A stretch of DNA of 64,000 nt, from positions 248,001 to 312,000 of the forward strand of contig NZ_NQOG01000002.1 of the NCBI RefSeq assembly GCF_002270485.1, given 5' to 3'. Source of the DNA: Anaerostipes hominis (ex Lee et al. 2021) (GTDB taxonomy: Bacteria; Bacillota; Clostridia; Lachnospirales; Lachnospiraceae). The position numbers were made by a program, and so were the translations under genes. Under the pieces are notes generated by a model. The model was not told where the DNA came from. It did not search any database and saw nothing but the letters and a program-made list of their open reading frames with translations. Below, one piece after another: positions 9,548 through 18,138 of this stretch. The stretch's first letter is position 1. Every line of letters starts with the position of its first letter.

Positions 9548-9634
9548 TGACAATTGTCATACGGATTTGTGACATTTGTAGATTGTTATTCATGACAATT
9601 TACAGATGTCCTTTTTTTACCCAATTGGTAAAAT
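9548..9634 (+). promoter_or_regulatory. operator array and promoter before the fructose-type PTS operon
   Basis: Three TGACA words start at 9548, 9570 and 9593, spaced 22 and 23 bases. The first is the perfect palindrome TGACAATTGTCA. GACATTTGTA (9571-9580) and TACAGATGTC (9601-9610) also form an inverted repeat with one mismatch. A -10-like TAAAAT lies at 9629-9634, so the third site overlaps the -35 position and no good -35 is present. This is the architecture of an activator-dependent promoter, presumably served by the upstream response regulator. Confidence 0.6.
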
Positions 9635-9677
9635 GTGCTTGTTAATAAGAGATACAAAAAGAAGAAAGGAGTAGAGG

Positions 9678-10106
9678 ATGAAATACGTAGTATTAGTCAG
9701 TCATGGAACATTTGCACCAGGACTTCAAAGTGTTCTTTCTATGCTGGCCGGAGGGGAGCGGGAGGATGTCTTAAGTATCGGTCTCATTGACGGCATGGAT
9801 GCAGATGAGTTCGCTCAAAAATTCAGGTTGATGATTCAGCCGTTCGGAGAGGATGATGAAGTGATCCTGCTTGGCGACCTGATCGGAGGATCACCTCTCA
9901 CCAATGCGGTAAATGAATTATCCGAGGCAGGGCTTTTAAAGAATACCATCGTCTTCGGAGGAATGAACCTTGGTATGGCATTGACTGCGGTAATGATGAA
10001 AGACGATATGGAAACAGACATGCTGAAAGAAAATCTGTTGTCAGAAGCCAAAAATGCAATTAAAGAATTTGAAATTGAAGAGAGTGAAGAGGAAGACGAT
10101 ATCTAA
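9678..10106 (+). CDS. levD: PTS EIIA, mannose/fructose/sorbose family
   Basis: The 142-residue protein opens with YVVLVSHGTFAPG, placing the phosphorylatable histidine at residue 9 as in all mannose-family EIIA domains, and contains LLGDLIGGSPLTNAV. It would accept phosphate from HPr and pass it to the EIIB encoded 14 bases downstream. It is the first gene of a tightly spaced EIIA-EIIB-EIIC-EIID set located between a sugar-sensing regulatory system and a fructanase, hence the proposed levD role in uptake of fructose released from fructans. The C-terminus is strongly acidic (EIEESEEEDD). Confidence 0.92.
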   Translation: MKYVVLVSHGTFAPGLQSVLSMLAGGEREDVLSIGLIDGMDADEFAQKFRLMIQPFGEDDEVILLGDLIGGSPLTNAVNELSEAGLLKNTIVFGGMNLGMALTAVMMKDDMETDMLKENLLSEAKNAIKEFEIEESEEEDDI

Positions 10107-10120
10107 GGAGGAGTTTTATT

Positions 10121-10618
10121 ATGTCAGTATCATTTGTGAGGGTAGATGACCGGATGATTCACGGACAGACGGTTACAAGATGGGCACTGGAATATCCGTG
10201 CGACGGATTGATAGCGGTCAATGACAAAGCCGCAAATACACCCGCATTAAAAGCAGCTTATAAAAGTGCGGCGGGAAAGAAAACTTTCATTTGGACATAT
10301 GAGGACTGGAAAAAGAAATGCCAGAAAGTTTTAGACAGCAAAGATCAGTATTTCCTCATTACAAAAGATCCGATTCAGATGAAAAGTATTCTTGTGGATG
10401 ACGGATTTGTACCTAGTGATGTGAAAAAAGTGATCATCGGTCCGTGTAATGACCGGGAAGGTGCCACGAAGCTGGGAAATAACCAGTCCATTACACAGGA
10501 AGAAGCAGAAGCGCTGGAAGCAATTTATCAAAAAGGGTATGAGATTGAATTTGCCCTGATCAAAGAAGCATCCATAGGAACCTGGAAAAAATTTAGAGGT
10601 CAGTTTGGATTTGAGTAA
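10121..10618 (+). CDS. levE: PTS EIIB, mannose/fructose/sorbose family
   Basis: This 165-residue protein has the family signature VRVDDRMIHGQTVTRW with the active-site histidine at residue 14, and the usual alpha/beta fold (VKKVIIGPCNDREGATKLG). It transfers phosphate from EIIA to the incoming sugar through the EIIC-EIID channel. A clear ribosome site (AAGGAGGAG) precedes the ATG. The gene lies 14 bases after EIIA and 20 before EIIC. Confidence 0.93.
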   Translation: MSVSFVRVDDRMIHGQTVTRWALEYPCDGLIAVNDKAANTPALKAAYKSAAGKKTFIWTYEDWKKKCQKVLDSKDQYFLITKDPIQMKSILVDDGFVPSDVKKVIIGPCNDREGATKLGNNQSITQEEAEALEAIYQKGYEIEFALIKEASIGTWKKFRGQFGFE

Positions 10619-10638
10619 AATCAGAGAGGAGAAAAAAC

Positions 10639-11487
10639 ATGACGATTAATTGGATACAAGCAGTCATTTTAGGTATTTTTGCCTGCTTATCAAGTATGCC
10701 TGGTATGGGAGGTACTTCCATCGGTAACTATACTCTGGGGCGTCCGTTAGTAGCAGGTCTTGTATGCGGAATTGTATTGGGAGATGTTCAGGCAGGAGTT
10801 CTGGTCGGTGCCGCAATGCAGGTTGTTTATATCGCACTGGTCACACCGGGGGGAACAGTATCCGCAGATGTCCGTGCCGTATCTTACATAGGAGTGCCTC
10901 TGGCAATGCTCGCACTGAATTCTTATGGGCTGGACCCTGCATCAGCAAAAGGGATCGCCATGGCAACATCATTCGGAGCTATGGTAGGAACTCTTGGAAC
11001 TGTATTATTTTACGGAACAGCGACCATTAACCTGGTGTGGCAGCATATGGGATGGAAAGCTGTAGAAAAAGGAGAATTTAAAAAGTTATACATAGTAGAT
11101 ATGGTGCTTCCATGGATTTCACATATTATCTGCAGTTTTATCCCGGCAGTGATCATGTGTAAGCTCGGAGTACCGGTAGTTGAATCAATTAAAACAGCAC
11201 TTCCGATGGACGGAATTGCAATGAAAACCTTGTTTACAGTAGGAAGTATGCTGCCTTGTGTCGGAATTGCCATTTTGTTAAAACAGGTCGTAGATAAAGC
11301 AGTTGATTTTGTTCCGTTTTTCTTTGGATTTACTCTGGCAGCAGGAATGGGATTAAACCTTGTATCAGTAACCGTAGTGGCGGGAATGTTTGCAATTATT
11401 TACTACAACATAAAAATGGTTGGGATCCGTGCAAAAAAGGCGGCAGCCGCCGGCGGTTCCATCGATGACGATGAGGAGGAGATATAA
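10639..11487 (+). CDS. levF: PTS EIIC, mannose/fructose/sorbose family
   Basis: A 282-residue polytopic membrane protein with the EII-sorbose C domain pattern: WIQAVILGIFACLSSMPG at the N-terminus, PLVAGLVCGIVLGDVQAGV, and VVYIALVTPGGTVSAD. It forms the sugar translocation channel together with EIID. The C-terminus is a short cytoplasmic tail ending in acidic residues (DDDEEEI). The stop codon is one base before the EIID start, implying coupled translation. Confidence 0.93.
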   Translation: MTINWIQAVILGIFACLSSMPGMGGTSIGNYTLGRPLVAGLVCGIVLGDVQAGVLVGAAMQVVYIALVTPGGTVSADVRAVSYIGVPLAMLALNSYGLDPASAKGIAMATSFGAMVGTLGTVLFYGTATINLVWQHMGWKAVEKGEFKKLYIVDMVLPWISHIICSFIPAVIMCKLGVPVVESIKTALPMDGIAMKTLFTVGSMLPCVGIAILLKQVVDKAVDFVPFFFGFTLAAGMGLNLVSVTVVAGMFAIIYYNIKMVGIRAKKAAAAGGSIDDDEEEI

Positions 11488-11488
11488 T

Positions 11489-12328
11489 ATGGCAGCGGAA
11501 AAAAAGCTTTCTAAAAAAGCATTAAAAAAATCATTTCGTAACTGGTATTATGGACACTTAACCTGCTTTTCGCAGGAGCACATGCAGACGTTTGGTTATT
11601 TATGTGCAATGCTTCCGCTGGTGGAAGAATTATATGATACAAAAGAAGAACAGAAAGAGGCTATGGAAACATACACGGCATTCTTTAATACAGAACCGCA
11701 GGTAGGATCCGTTATCGTCGGAGTTACGGCAGGTTTGGAAGAGGCAAAAGCCAATGGAAACCAGGATGTGGATGCAGAAACCATCAATGGTATCCGTGCA
11801 GGTTTGATGGGACCTTTGGCAGGGATCGGAGATTCTCTGGTCGTAGGTACTTTAATTCCGATCCTTCTTGGAATTGCCCTTGGATTATCCAGCGGCGGAT
11901 CTGTCGTGGGACCAATCTTCTATATCGTTGTATGGAATCTGTTAATTACCTTTGGCATGAGATTTCTTTACTTTAAGGGATATGAATTGGGTGGAAAAGC
12001 CGTCGATATCCTGGTAGGTGAGCAGGCGACCGCGATCCGCGAATCAATTGTAATGCTTGGAACTATGGTTGTTGGAGCCGTAGCAGCTACCTGGGTAAGT
12101 GTAAAAACATCGTTCCATCTGGTAAATGATGCCGGAAAAGAATTTTTGAATCTTCAGAATCAGCTTGATTCCGTATATCCCAATGTCCTGACAGCAGCAT
12201 TTGTTATTTTCTGCTGGTGGCTCATGTCCAAAAAGAGAGTGTCTCCGGTTGTGACAATGCTGATTTTAGTTGTCGTAGCATTTGCAGGAGTAGTGGTTGG
12301 ATTCTTTAATCCTGGATTGAAATATTAG
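11489..12328 (+). CDS. levG: PTS EIID, mannose/fructose/sorbose family
   Basis: The 279-residue protein shows the EIID core: FRNWYYGHLTCFSQEHMQ, FFNTEPQVGSVIVGVTAGLE, and GLMGPLAGIGDSLVVGTLIP. The start at 11489 follows GAGGAGGAGATATA and lies one base after the EIIC stop. EIID pairs with EIIC in the membrane to transport hexose. C-terminal membrane segments (VLTAAFVIFCWWLMSKKR) are preserved, so the gene appears intact. Confidence 0.93.
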   Translation: MAAEKKLSKKALKKSFRNWYYGHLTCFSQEHMQTFGYLCAMLPLVEELYDTKEEQKEAMETYTAFFNTEPQVGSVIVGVTAGLEEAKANGNQDVDAETINGIRAGLMGPLAGIGDSLVVGTLIPILLGIALGLSSGGSVVGPIFYIVVWNLLITFGMRFLYFKGYELGGKAVDILVGEQATAIRESIVMLGTMVVGAVAATWVSVKTSFHLVNDAGKEFLNLQNQLDSVYPNVLTAAFVIFCWWLMSKKRVSPVVTMLILVVVAFAGVVVGFFNPGLKY

Positions 12329-12342
12329 AAGGAGAGTCTATT

Positions 12343-12621
12343 ATGACACCACAGACAAAACAGCAGAAAATAAAAGAAATTGAATACCAGACAAGGATGT
12401 TAAAAAACTTAAAGAACTGGATACGGAATTTATTGATTTTCTCTTCAATTGGAGTTGCAGTTGCCTACTGGGCACTGAAAATCCAGGAAGGACCATTGTT
12501 TACAGCAGTCGGTGTGGTCAGCGTTATTTTTATTGTTCTCAGTGTTGTTTTAAGCGGCGTCATAGGATTTGCCTTCAAAAACGGAAAGAGCAATGTTGAT
12601 AAAATCATCAGACAAGTGTAA
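12343..12621 (+). CDS. small two-helix membrane protein following the PTS genes (LevX-like position)
   Basis: A 92-residue protein with a basic coiled N-terminus (KQQKIKEIEYQTRMLKNLKN) and two hydrophobic stretches (about residues 28-45 and 53-79). No enzyme motif is visible. It starts 14 bases after EIID with a GGAGAG ribosome site and is the last gene before a terminator, so it belongs to the PTS operon. Streptococcal levDEFG is likewise followed by a small gene, levX, but whether the two proteins are homologous cannot be judged here. Confidence 0.7.
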   Translation: MTPQTKQQKIKEIEYQTRMLKNLKNWIRNLLIFSSIGVAVAYWALKIQEGPLFTAVGVVSVIFIVLSVVLSGVIGFAFKNGKSNVDKIIRQV

Positions 12622-12639
12622 TAGTGAATCTCTTGCAGG

Positions 12640-12682
12640 AAAGGACAGCGCAGAATGATAAACGGCTGTCCTTTTTGTTTTA
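12640..12682 (+). terminator. intrinsic terminator between PTS operon and fructanase gene
   Basis: AAAGGACAGC and GCTGTCCTTT form a perfect ten-base stem followed by TTGTTTT. No convincing promoter fits in the 34 bases before the fructanase start, so the fructanase may depend on partial readthrough. Confidence 0.85.
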
Positions 12683-12716
12683 AACCCGAATAAAGTATTG
12701 AGAAAGGAGACAGGTT

Positions 12717-15700
12717 ATGAATCATAAAAAATCCAGAGTCCTGGCAGCGGCAATATCCAGTTTGCTATCTTTCGGCATGATATTACAGACAGCAGTCCCC
12801 CCGCAGGTTTATGCGTCAGAAGGAATACGAAGGGAAAGCAGTCAGAAAGTGTCTGACTGGACATTTAAAGCAGCAGACAATAATGATCAAACAGCGGTAA
12901 CAGAAGTAGTGAGAAGCGATGCGTACCTTAGCGGACTGGAAATTAAAGGAGGAAGTCTGGACAAGCCATTTTCCCGGGAATTCAGTAGTTACAGTGTGGT
13001 GGTAGGCCACAAGACAGACAGTCTTACTATAATTCCTAAAATTGACGGAAACGCAGCAGTTACTGTGAACGGAAAGGCAGCAGGTTCCGGACAGGCTGTG
13101 ACAGTCAATGTGAAAACAGGTTCCTATGTGTTTAATATCGTTGTCAAGGGCGCTAATGGAAAAACAGAGACTACGGCAGTCAATGTTTTGAGAAATTCTG
13201 ACCCGGATGATGTCTACAGTGTGCCGTACCGTTCTCAATATCATTTTTCACCTCAGAGAGCATGGTGCAATGATCCAAATGGCATGGTTTATTATAAAGG
13301 CGAATACCATTTGTTTTACCAGTACTATCCTGACGATATGATCTGGGGGCCAATGCACTGGGGCCATGCTGTATCAAAGGATCTGGTTCACTGGGAGGAA
13401 CTTCCTATAGCCTTATATCCGGAATCAGACGGAGGAGCTATGTTTTCCGGATGCTGTGTTGTAGACAAGGATAACACCACAGGATTTTTTGGACAGGGAA
13501 AAGAGGGCCTGGTAGCCATTTATACGCAGGACAATGGAGATAAGGGGCAGGAACAGTGTCTGGCATACAGTAAAGACAAGGGCAGAACCTGGACAAAATA
13601 TCAGGGGAATCCGGTACTTAGGTGGGAGGATGATCGGCTTTTGGATAAAGCCTTCCGGGATCCTAAAGTATTCTGGCATGAAGAATCCGGTCAGTGGATG
13701 ATGGTTGTGGCAGGAGGACCGCTGCGTATCTATTCTTCAAAAAACTTAAAAAGCTGGAAACTGGAAAGTACCTATGGAAAGAAAACAAATGAAGGAATCG
13801 CGGATCAGCCGGCTGACAGCGCGAGGATTTATACAGAGTGCCCGGATCTGTATCCGCTTAAGGTAGACAATACCGATCAGACAAAATGGGTGCTGAGTGA
13901 GGGAGGCAGATATTACAGAATCGGTGATTTAAAGCAGCAAAATGAACACTGGACCTTTGTGCCGGATTCTGATTATAGCAATACAAATGACAATATCAGT
14001 GATCCTAGCAGTTACAAAAATGATGATACTTATAAAATGAATTTTGGACCTCAATCCTATGCGGCACAGACTTACAGCAATATGCCGGACAGCAGGACAG
14101 TTATGATCAACTGGGCAAGTACCTGGGAAAACGGATACTGCAACAACGTAAGCGAAGTAACCGGGCAGTACGGATTTAATGGCTTTTTTAATCTGCAGAA
14201 TGAGTTAACGCTGAAACAAATCGACGGGAAAGTACGTTTAGTGCAGAAGCCTGTAAAAGAGTATGAATCCCTTCGGATGCAACAGGCAAAAACGGAACTT
14301 AAGAATGCTGTAATCCCGGAAAAAACAGATTCCAGTGAAAATCTTCTCTCAGGATTCCAGGGCGGGGAATATGAAATAATTGCAGAATTTACACCGAAGA
14401 CCGGAACCAGAGAAGTCGGATTTAAACTGCGGACCGGTAAAAATGGAAAGCAGGAGACCGTTGTAAAATATAATGTCCAAGATGAGACGTTGATCATCAA
14501 CGGAGATAAAGCCGGAGTTCTTCCACAAGGGCAGATAAAAGGAGATATAAAGTCAAAGATATCAAAGAGTGCTGACGGAAAAATTAAACTTCATATTTTT
14601 GTAGATGATTCTATTGTAGAGGTTTATGGAAATGAGGGAGAGACCGTGGGAAGCCTTGCTGTTTTCCCAGATGCAAAAAGTACCGGGGCAGAAGTTTTTT
14701 CAGAGGGCGGACAGACAGAAGCTGATATTACCATTTATCCGTTAAAAAGTATCTGGTCAGATAAAATGTCTGGAAGTACAGATCCGGCAAATGTATATTT
14801 AAATACGGAAACAGCAAGTTCTTCCGTAAAACTGGGAGAAACAACAACTTTAAATTCGACGGTCACTCCTCAGAAAGCGGAGCAGAAAGTTTCCTGGTCC
14901 ATTGCAGGGAACAGCGGAAAAAAGGTTTCCATCGTAAAACAGGATGCCGGCAGTATTACCCTGAAAGGAGAAAAGCAGGGAACGGTCATCGTTAAGGCGA
15001 AAACTTCCAATGGGATTGCCAGAACGATGGAAATTCAGGTAGACGGTGAGGATGAAAAATTAAACAGCAACCTGTCCGGATGGCATCAGGTAGGAGGACA
15101 GTGGACGCTTGACGCCAATGGCTATAATTCAAACCATAAAGATAATGGATTTCTGATTTCTTCCACGAAAACAGGCTCTGATTATATTTATGAAGCAGAT
15201 GTCACCTATCAGGAGGGAAATGCGATTGGTCTTTTCTTCCGTGGACAAAGTCCGGATTCCGACAAAGGATATGTGGTTAACATTGACGATCCTGAGCATA
15301 AAGGTAACGGAAGCACAAGGATCTTTACCTTCGGAGGCGGAACCGGAGATATCGGTAGCCGTGTTAAGTATACACTGACCCCTGGGGCAACATACCATCT
15401 GAAGCTGGAGGTAAGAGGGAATAAATTCAAGTTTTATATTAATGATTCTCTGAAGCTGAATGTAACAGACCGGAATATTAAAAAGAATTATGCAGAAGGG
15501 GATTATGTGGGGCTTTATGCTTTCAGTGGAACCGGAGAGTCTGATAAAAATATTCAGGCTTCCTATCAAAACATTAAAGTGACGCCGCTGGAAGTAAGGA
15601 AACCTTCTGTTCGGGAAAAGATGGAACTGTACAGCGGACAGAGCATTCAGCTTGCCGCAGATTTAGGCGAGGATGATTATGCAGCTGCCTACTATGAATC

Positions 15701-16529
15701 TTCTGATCCTTCTGTGGCATCAGTTGACGATGATGGGAAGGTTACAGCAAAACGGTCAGGGACTGCAGAACTTACAACAAAAGTAACCTATTATGGCCGA
15801 ACCGTATATCTGAAAACAAAAATCACAGTGAAAACACCGTATGTCAACATCACTTCTGCTCCGTCATCGATGTATGAGGGACAGAGTGCCAACATCTCAG
15901 CAAAGGCAACAGGAGTTTCGGGAAATATTGTATGGAAGGTAGATAATGCGTCCTGTGCATCCATTTCTTCTTCTGGTAAACTGACAGCTAAAAAGGCAGG
16001 AAAAGTTTATATTACTGCAAAAGTTGGAGTGTATTCAACGAAGAAAATGATAGTCATTAAAAGACCATATATTAAAATTACTTCCTGTCCATCCAGTGTA
16101 TATACAGGAAAGAGTGTTCAACTAAAGGCTCAGGCAGTGGGTGTATCAGGAAAAGTAGCATGGAGCGTCAGCCGCCGGTCTTTGGCATCCGTTTCTGCGT
16201 CTGGAAAACTGTCTGCAAAAAAAGCAGGAAAGATCACAGTAACAGCAAAATTAAAAAATTACAGCAAAACAGTGAAGGTGACGATTAAAAAACCTTACCT
16301 GAAAATCACCTCCTATAGAAAGACAGTGAAACGTAGAAAAAGTTACCGGTTTAGAGCAAAAGCCTATGGAACCTCCAAGTCCGTCAAATGGTCTCTTTCA
16401 TCAAAGAGCAGAAAATATGCTTCTATTTCAAAAGGCGGAAAGCTTACGACAAAAAGTAGAAAAGGGACTATCACGGTTTATATAAAGTCAGGTTGTGTAA
16501 GGAAAACCTTGAAAGTGAAAATTAAATAA
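12717..16529 (+). CDS. secreted multidomain levanase/fructanase, GH32
   Basis: The 1270-residue protein has a signal peptide (cleavage near residue 33, after VYASE), then a cadherin-like beta-sandwich (about 60-155). The GH32 catalytic module follows, with WCNDPNG (nucleophile Asp186), FRDPKVF (Asp315) and YTECPDLYP (acid/base Glu374). The first motif is usually WMNDPNG. The C-terminal GH32 sandwich follows (to ~680), then a Big_2-like domain. A laminin/CBM66-like fold comes next (SGWHQVGGQWTL... about 780-960), and at least three more Ig-like Big_2 repeats with a very basic end (LKVKIK). It would release fructose from levan or inulin outside the cell for the upstream PTS. No sortase motif is present. 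Confidence 0.93.
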   Translation: MNHKKSRVLAAAISSLLSFGMILQTAVPPQVYASEGIRRESSQKVSDWTFKAADNNDQTAVTEVVRSDAYLSGLEIKGGSLDKPFSREFSSYSVVVGHKTDSLTIIPKIDGNAAVTVNGKAAGSGQAVTVNVKTGSYVFNIVVKGANGKTETTAVNVLRNSDPDDVYSVPYRSQYHFSPQRAWCNDPNGMVYYKGEYHLFYQYYPDDMIWGPMHWGHAVSKDLVHWEELPIALYPESDGGAMFSGCCVVDKDNTTGFFGQGKEGLVAIYTQDNGDKGQEQCLAYSKDKGRTWTKYQGNPVLRWEDDRLLDKAFRDPKVFWHEESGQWMMVVAGGPLRIYSSKNLKSWKLESTYGKKTNEGIADQPADSARIYTECPDLYPLKVDNTDQTKWVLSEGGRYYRIGDLKQQNEHWTFVPDSDYSNTNDNISDPSSYKNDDTYKMNFGPQSYAAQTYSNMPDSRTVMINWASTWENGYCNNVSEVTGQYGFNGFFNLQNELTLKQIDGKVRLVQKPVKEYESLRMQQAKTELKNAVIPEKTDSSENLLSGFQGGEYEIIAEFTPKTGTREVGFKLRTGKNGKQETVVKYNVQDETLIINGDKAGVLPQGQIKGDIKSKISKSADGKIKLHIFVDDSIVEVYGNEGETVGSLAVFPDAKSTGAEVFSEGGQTEADITIYPLKSIWSDKMSGSTDPANVYLNTETASSSVKLGETTTLNSTVTPQKAEQKVSWSIAGNSGKKVSIVKQDAGSITLKGEKQGTVIVKAKTSNGIARTMEIQVDGEDEKLNSNLSGWHQVGGQWTLDANGYNSNHKDNGFLISSTKTGSDYIYEADVTYQEGNAIGLFFRGQSPDSDKGYVVNIDDPEHKGNGSTRIFTFGGGTGDIGSRVKYTLTPGATYHLKLEVRGNKFKFYINDSLKLNVTDRNIKKNYAEGDYVGLYAFSGTGESDKNIQASYQNIKVTPLEVRKPSVREKMELYSGQSIQLAADLGEDDYAAAYYESSDPSVASVDDDGKVTAKRSGTAELTTKVTYYGRTVYLKTKITVKTPYVNITSAPSSMYEGQSANISAKATGVSGNIVWKVDNASCASISSSGKLTAKKAGKVYITAKVGVYSTKKMIVIKRPYIKITSCPSSVYTGKSVQLKAQAVGVSGKVAWSVSRRSLASVSASGKLSAKKAGKITVTAKLKNYSKTVKVTIKKPYLKITSYRKTVKRRKSYRFRAKAYGTSKSVKWSLSSKSRKYASISKGGKLTTKSRKGTITVYIKSGCVRKTLKVKIK

Positions 16530-16659
16530 TAATATATTGTATTATTTGCGTATCCTATCTGTAGAAATGGAGATTTTCAGATTTTTGTATGTTTGAACAA
16601 TTTTTATGATACTATAGTCACACTTAAAGATCTGAAGATAGATTCAGGAGGATATGATT

Positions 16660-16950
16660 ATGGATAGCTTTGCTTTAAAAGGAGACATTATTTATACGCC
16701 TGAACCAGGGAAGTTCCGGAGCCACGAGGATTCTTATCTGGTCTGTGGAGACGGGAAGGTGAAGGGAAAATGGAGAGAACTTCCTGAACGATTTTCAGGG
16801 ATCAGAGTTGAGGATTACAGCGGAAAGCTTATTTTTCCGGGGCTGTGTGATCTTCATATTCATTCGCCCCAGTATTCCTTCCGGGGGATCGGGATGGATA
16901 TGGAGCTGCTTCCCTGGCTGGAAACTTATAGTTCTGCAGTAATAGGTTGA
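16660..16950 (+). pseudogene. guanine deaminase, N-terminal fragment
   Basis: The 96 residues match the N-terminus of guanine deaminase-type amidohydrolases: a beta-strand start (FALKGDIIYTPEP), then KLIFPGLCDLHIHSPQYSF with the metal-binding HxH, and GIGMDMELLPWLETY. The frame then changes to an unrelated tail (SSAVIG) and stops, where the family would continue for over 300 residues with the rest of the metal site. AGGAGG gives best spacing to the ATG at 16660. The region 16951-17055 shows no recognisable continuation. It is a decayed gene or deletion scar next to the thiamine operon. Confidence 0.75.
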
Positions 16951-17055
16951 AATAAAAGCAAATGTTCTGATGTATTACTTGTACCATACGGAACCGTGGC
17001 TGTGCTGAAAAAACGCAAATGATAGAAAAGCCGGCGCAAACGACAAAAAATATAC

Positions 17056-17084
17056 TTGAATTTTTCAGATAACAGGATTATAAT
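17056..17084 (+). promoter_or_regulatory. promoter of the thiamine operon
   Basis: TTGAAT and TATAAT are separated by 17 bases, about 54 bases upstream of the TPP riboswitch. This is the only good promoter in the stretch 16951-17137. Confidence 0.75.
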
Positions 17085-17137
17085 ATTTTTTGGTAAGGCA
17101 GAGGAATGCTGTCTGCCATATAATTTCATAAACAAGT

Positions 17138-17227
17138 AAAACTGGAGAACCGATGTTATCGGCTGAGAAGAGGGTATAACCCGAAGATTCATGGAACCTG
17201 TTAGTTAGCACTAGCGTAGGGAGTTTT
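17138..17227 (+). promoter_or_regulatory. TPP riboswitch (THI element)
   Basis: The element closes with a P1 stem (AAAACT pairing with AGTTTT) and contains the conserved pieces in order: GGCTGAGA, then AACCC, ACCTGTTAGTTAGC, and TAGCGTAGGGA. These are the diagnostic J3/2, P4-P5 and 3' segments of thiamine pyrophosphate aptamers. It precedes a terminator and thiSFGHE. Binding of TPP should favour termination and shut off the operon. Confidence 0.95.
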
Positions 17228-17245
17228 CAATCGATAGAACACAGA

Positions 17246-17272
17246 GATGGAGCTTACGCTTCATCTTTTTTT
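17246..17272 (+). terminator. riboswitch-controlled intrinsic terminator
   Basis: GATGGAGC and GCTTCATC (one G-U pair) with a TTAC loop and seven T residues follow the TPP aptamer by 18 bases. This is the expression platform for transcriptional control of the thi operon. Confidence 0.88.
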
Positions 17273-17307
17273 CGTTTGTGGCTCCGGGAAACGAAAGGAG
17301 AGTTATG

Positions 17308-17502
17308 ATGCGTGTCAATGGAAACAAAAGATTCCTCGAGGGCAGGATCACTCTGAAGGAATTTCTTCTGAAAGAGGGTTACAGGCTTGAGCACATTGCG
17401 GTGGAGAGAAACGGAAAGATCGTCCCAAAGGCTGAGTATGAAACTATCATGCTGACAGAGGCGGATACACTGGAGATCGTCAGTTTCGTAGGCGGTGGAT
17501 GA
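17308..17502 (+). CDS. thiS: sulfur carrier protein ThiS
   Basis: A 64-residue ubiquitin-like protein ending in FVGGG; the C-terminal Gly-Gly is adenylylated by ThiF and thiocarboxylated to donate sulfur for the thiazole of thiamine. Two ATG codons lie at 17305 and 17308; the GAAAGGAG ribosome site gives better spacing to 17308 and yields the usual length. It is the first gene behind the TPP riboswitch and overlaps the region of the ThiF start. Confidence 0.93.
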   Translation: MRVNGNKRFLEGRITLKEFLLKEGYRLEHIAVERNGKIVPKAEYETIMLTEADTLEIVSFVGGG

Positions 17503-17503
17503 G

Positions 17504-18136
17504 ATGCTGACGAGAGAACGATTTGAACAGGAACTGGACAGACGCCAGACGCCGAAAGTGAGGGAAAGGCTCAGGGAAGGAACCGTGGCCGTTGCGGGTC
17601 TTGGGGGTCTTGGCTCTAATATAGCCCTGATGCTTGCAAGAACGGGGATCAGGAAGCTGTTTCTGGCAGATTTTGACCGGGTAGATCCATCCAACCTAAA
17701 CCGGCAGGCATACACCATTTCCCAGATTGGCATGAAAAAAACAGAAGCCATGAGTGAACTGATCCGCCAGGTCAACCCGTGGATTGAACTGGGGTTTTTT
17801 GACGGAAGGGTGACGCAGGAAAATGCGGCAGAGCTGTTTCGGCCATATCCGATTATCTGCGAGGCATTTGACTCGCCAAAGGCGAAAGCCGAGCTGGTCA
17901 ACGGCGTATTGTCTCAGCTGCCTGACAATACCGTTATTTCCGGCAGCGGGATGGCCGGATCTTACAGTTCAAATCTGATAAAAACGGCAAAGAAAATGAA
18001 ACGGCTTTATGTGTGCGGAGACGGGACACATGGGATATCAACAGAGGAATCACTGACTGCGGCCAGAGTATCAATCTGTGCGGGACACGAGGCGAACATG
18101 GCGATACGGCTGATTTTAGGAGAAGAAGAGGTATAA
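17504..18136 (+). CDS. thiF: ThiS adenylyltransferase ThiF
   Basis: This 210-residue E1-like enzyme shows the nucleotide-binding loop [19 protein letters not shown], then [14 protein letters not shown], typical of ThiF/MoeB. It activates the ThiS C-terminus with ATP. The ATG at 17504 is preferred because the protein then starts as in family members (MLTRERFEQ); an in-frame GTG at 17495 overlaps thiS. The protein is shorter than MoeB and lacks a rhodanese domain and clear zinc cysteine pairs, as in the clostridial ThiF subgroup. Confidence 0.92.
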   Translation: MLTRERFEQELDRRQTPKVRERLREGTVAVAGLGGLGSNIALMLARTGIRKLFLADFDRVDPSNLNRQAYTISQIGMKKTEAMSELIRQVNPWIELGFFDGRVTQENAAELFRPYPIICEAFDSPKAKAELVNGVLSQLPDNTVISGSGMAGSYSSNLIKTAKKMKRLYVCGDGTHGISTEESLTAARVSICAGHEANMAIRLILGEEEV

Positions 18137-18138
18137 AG

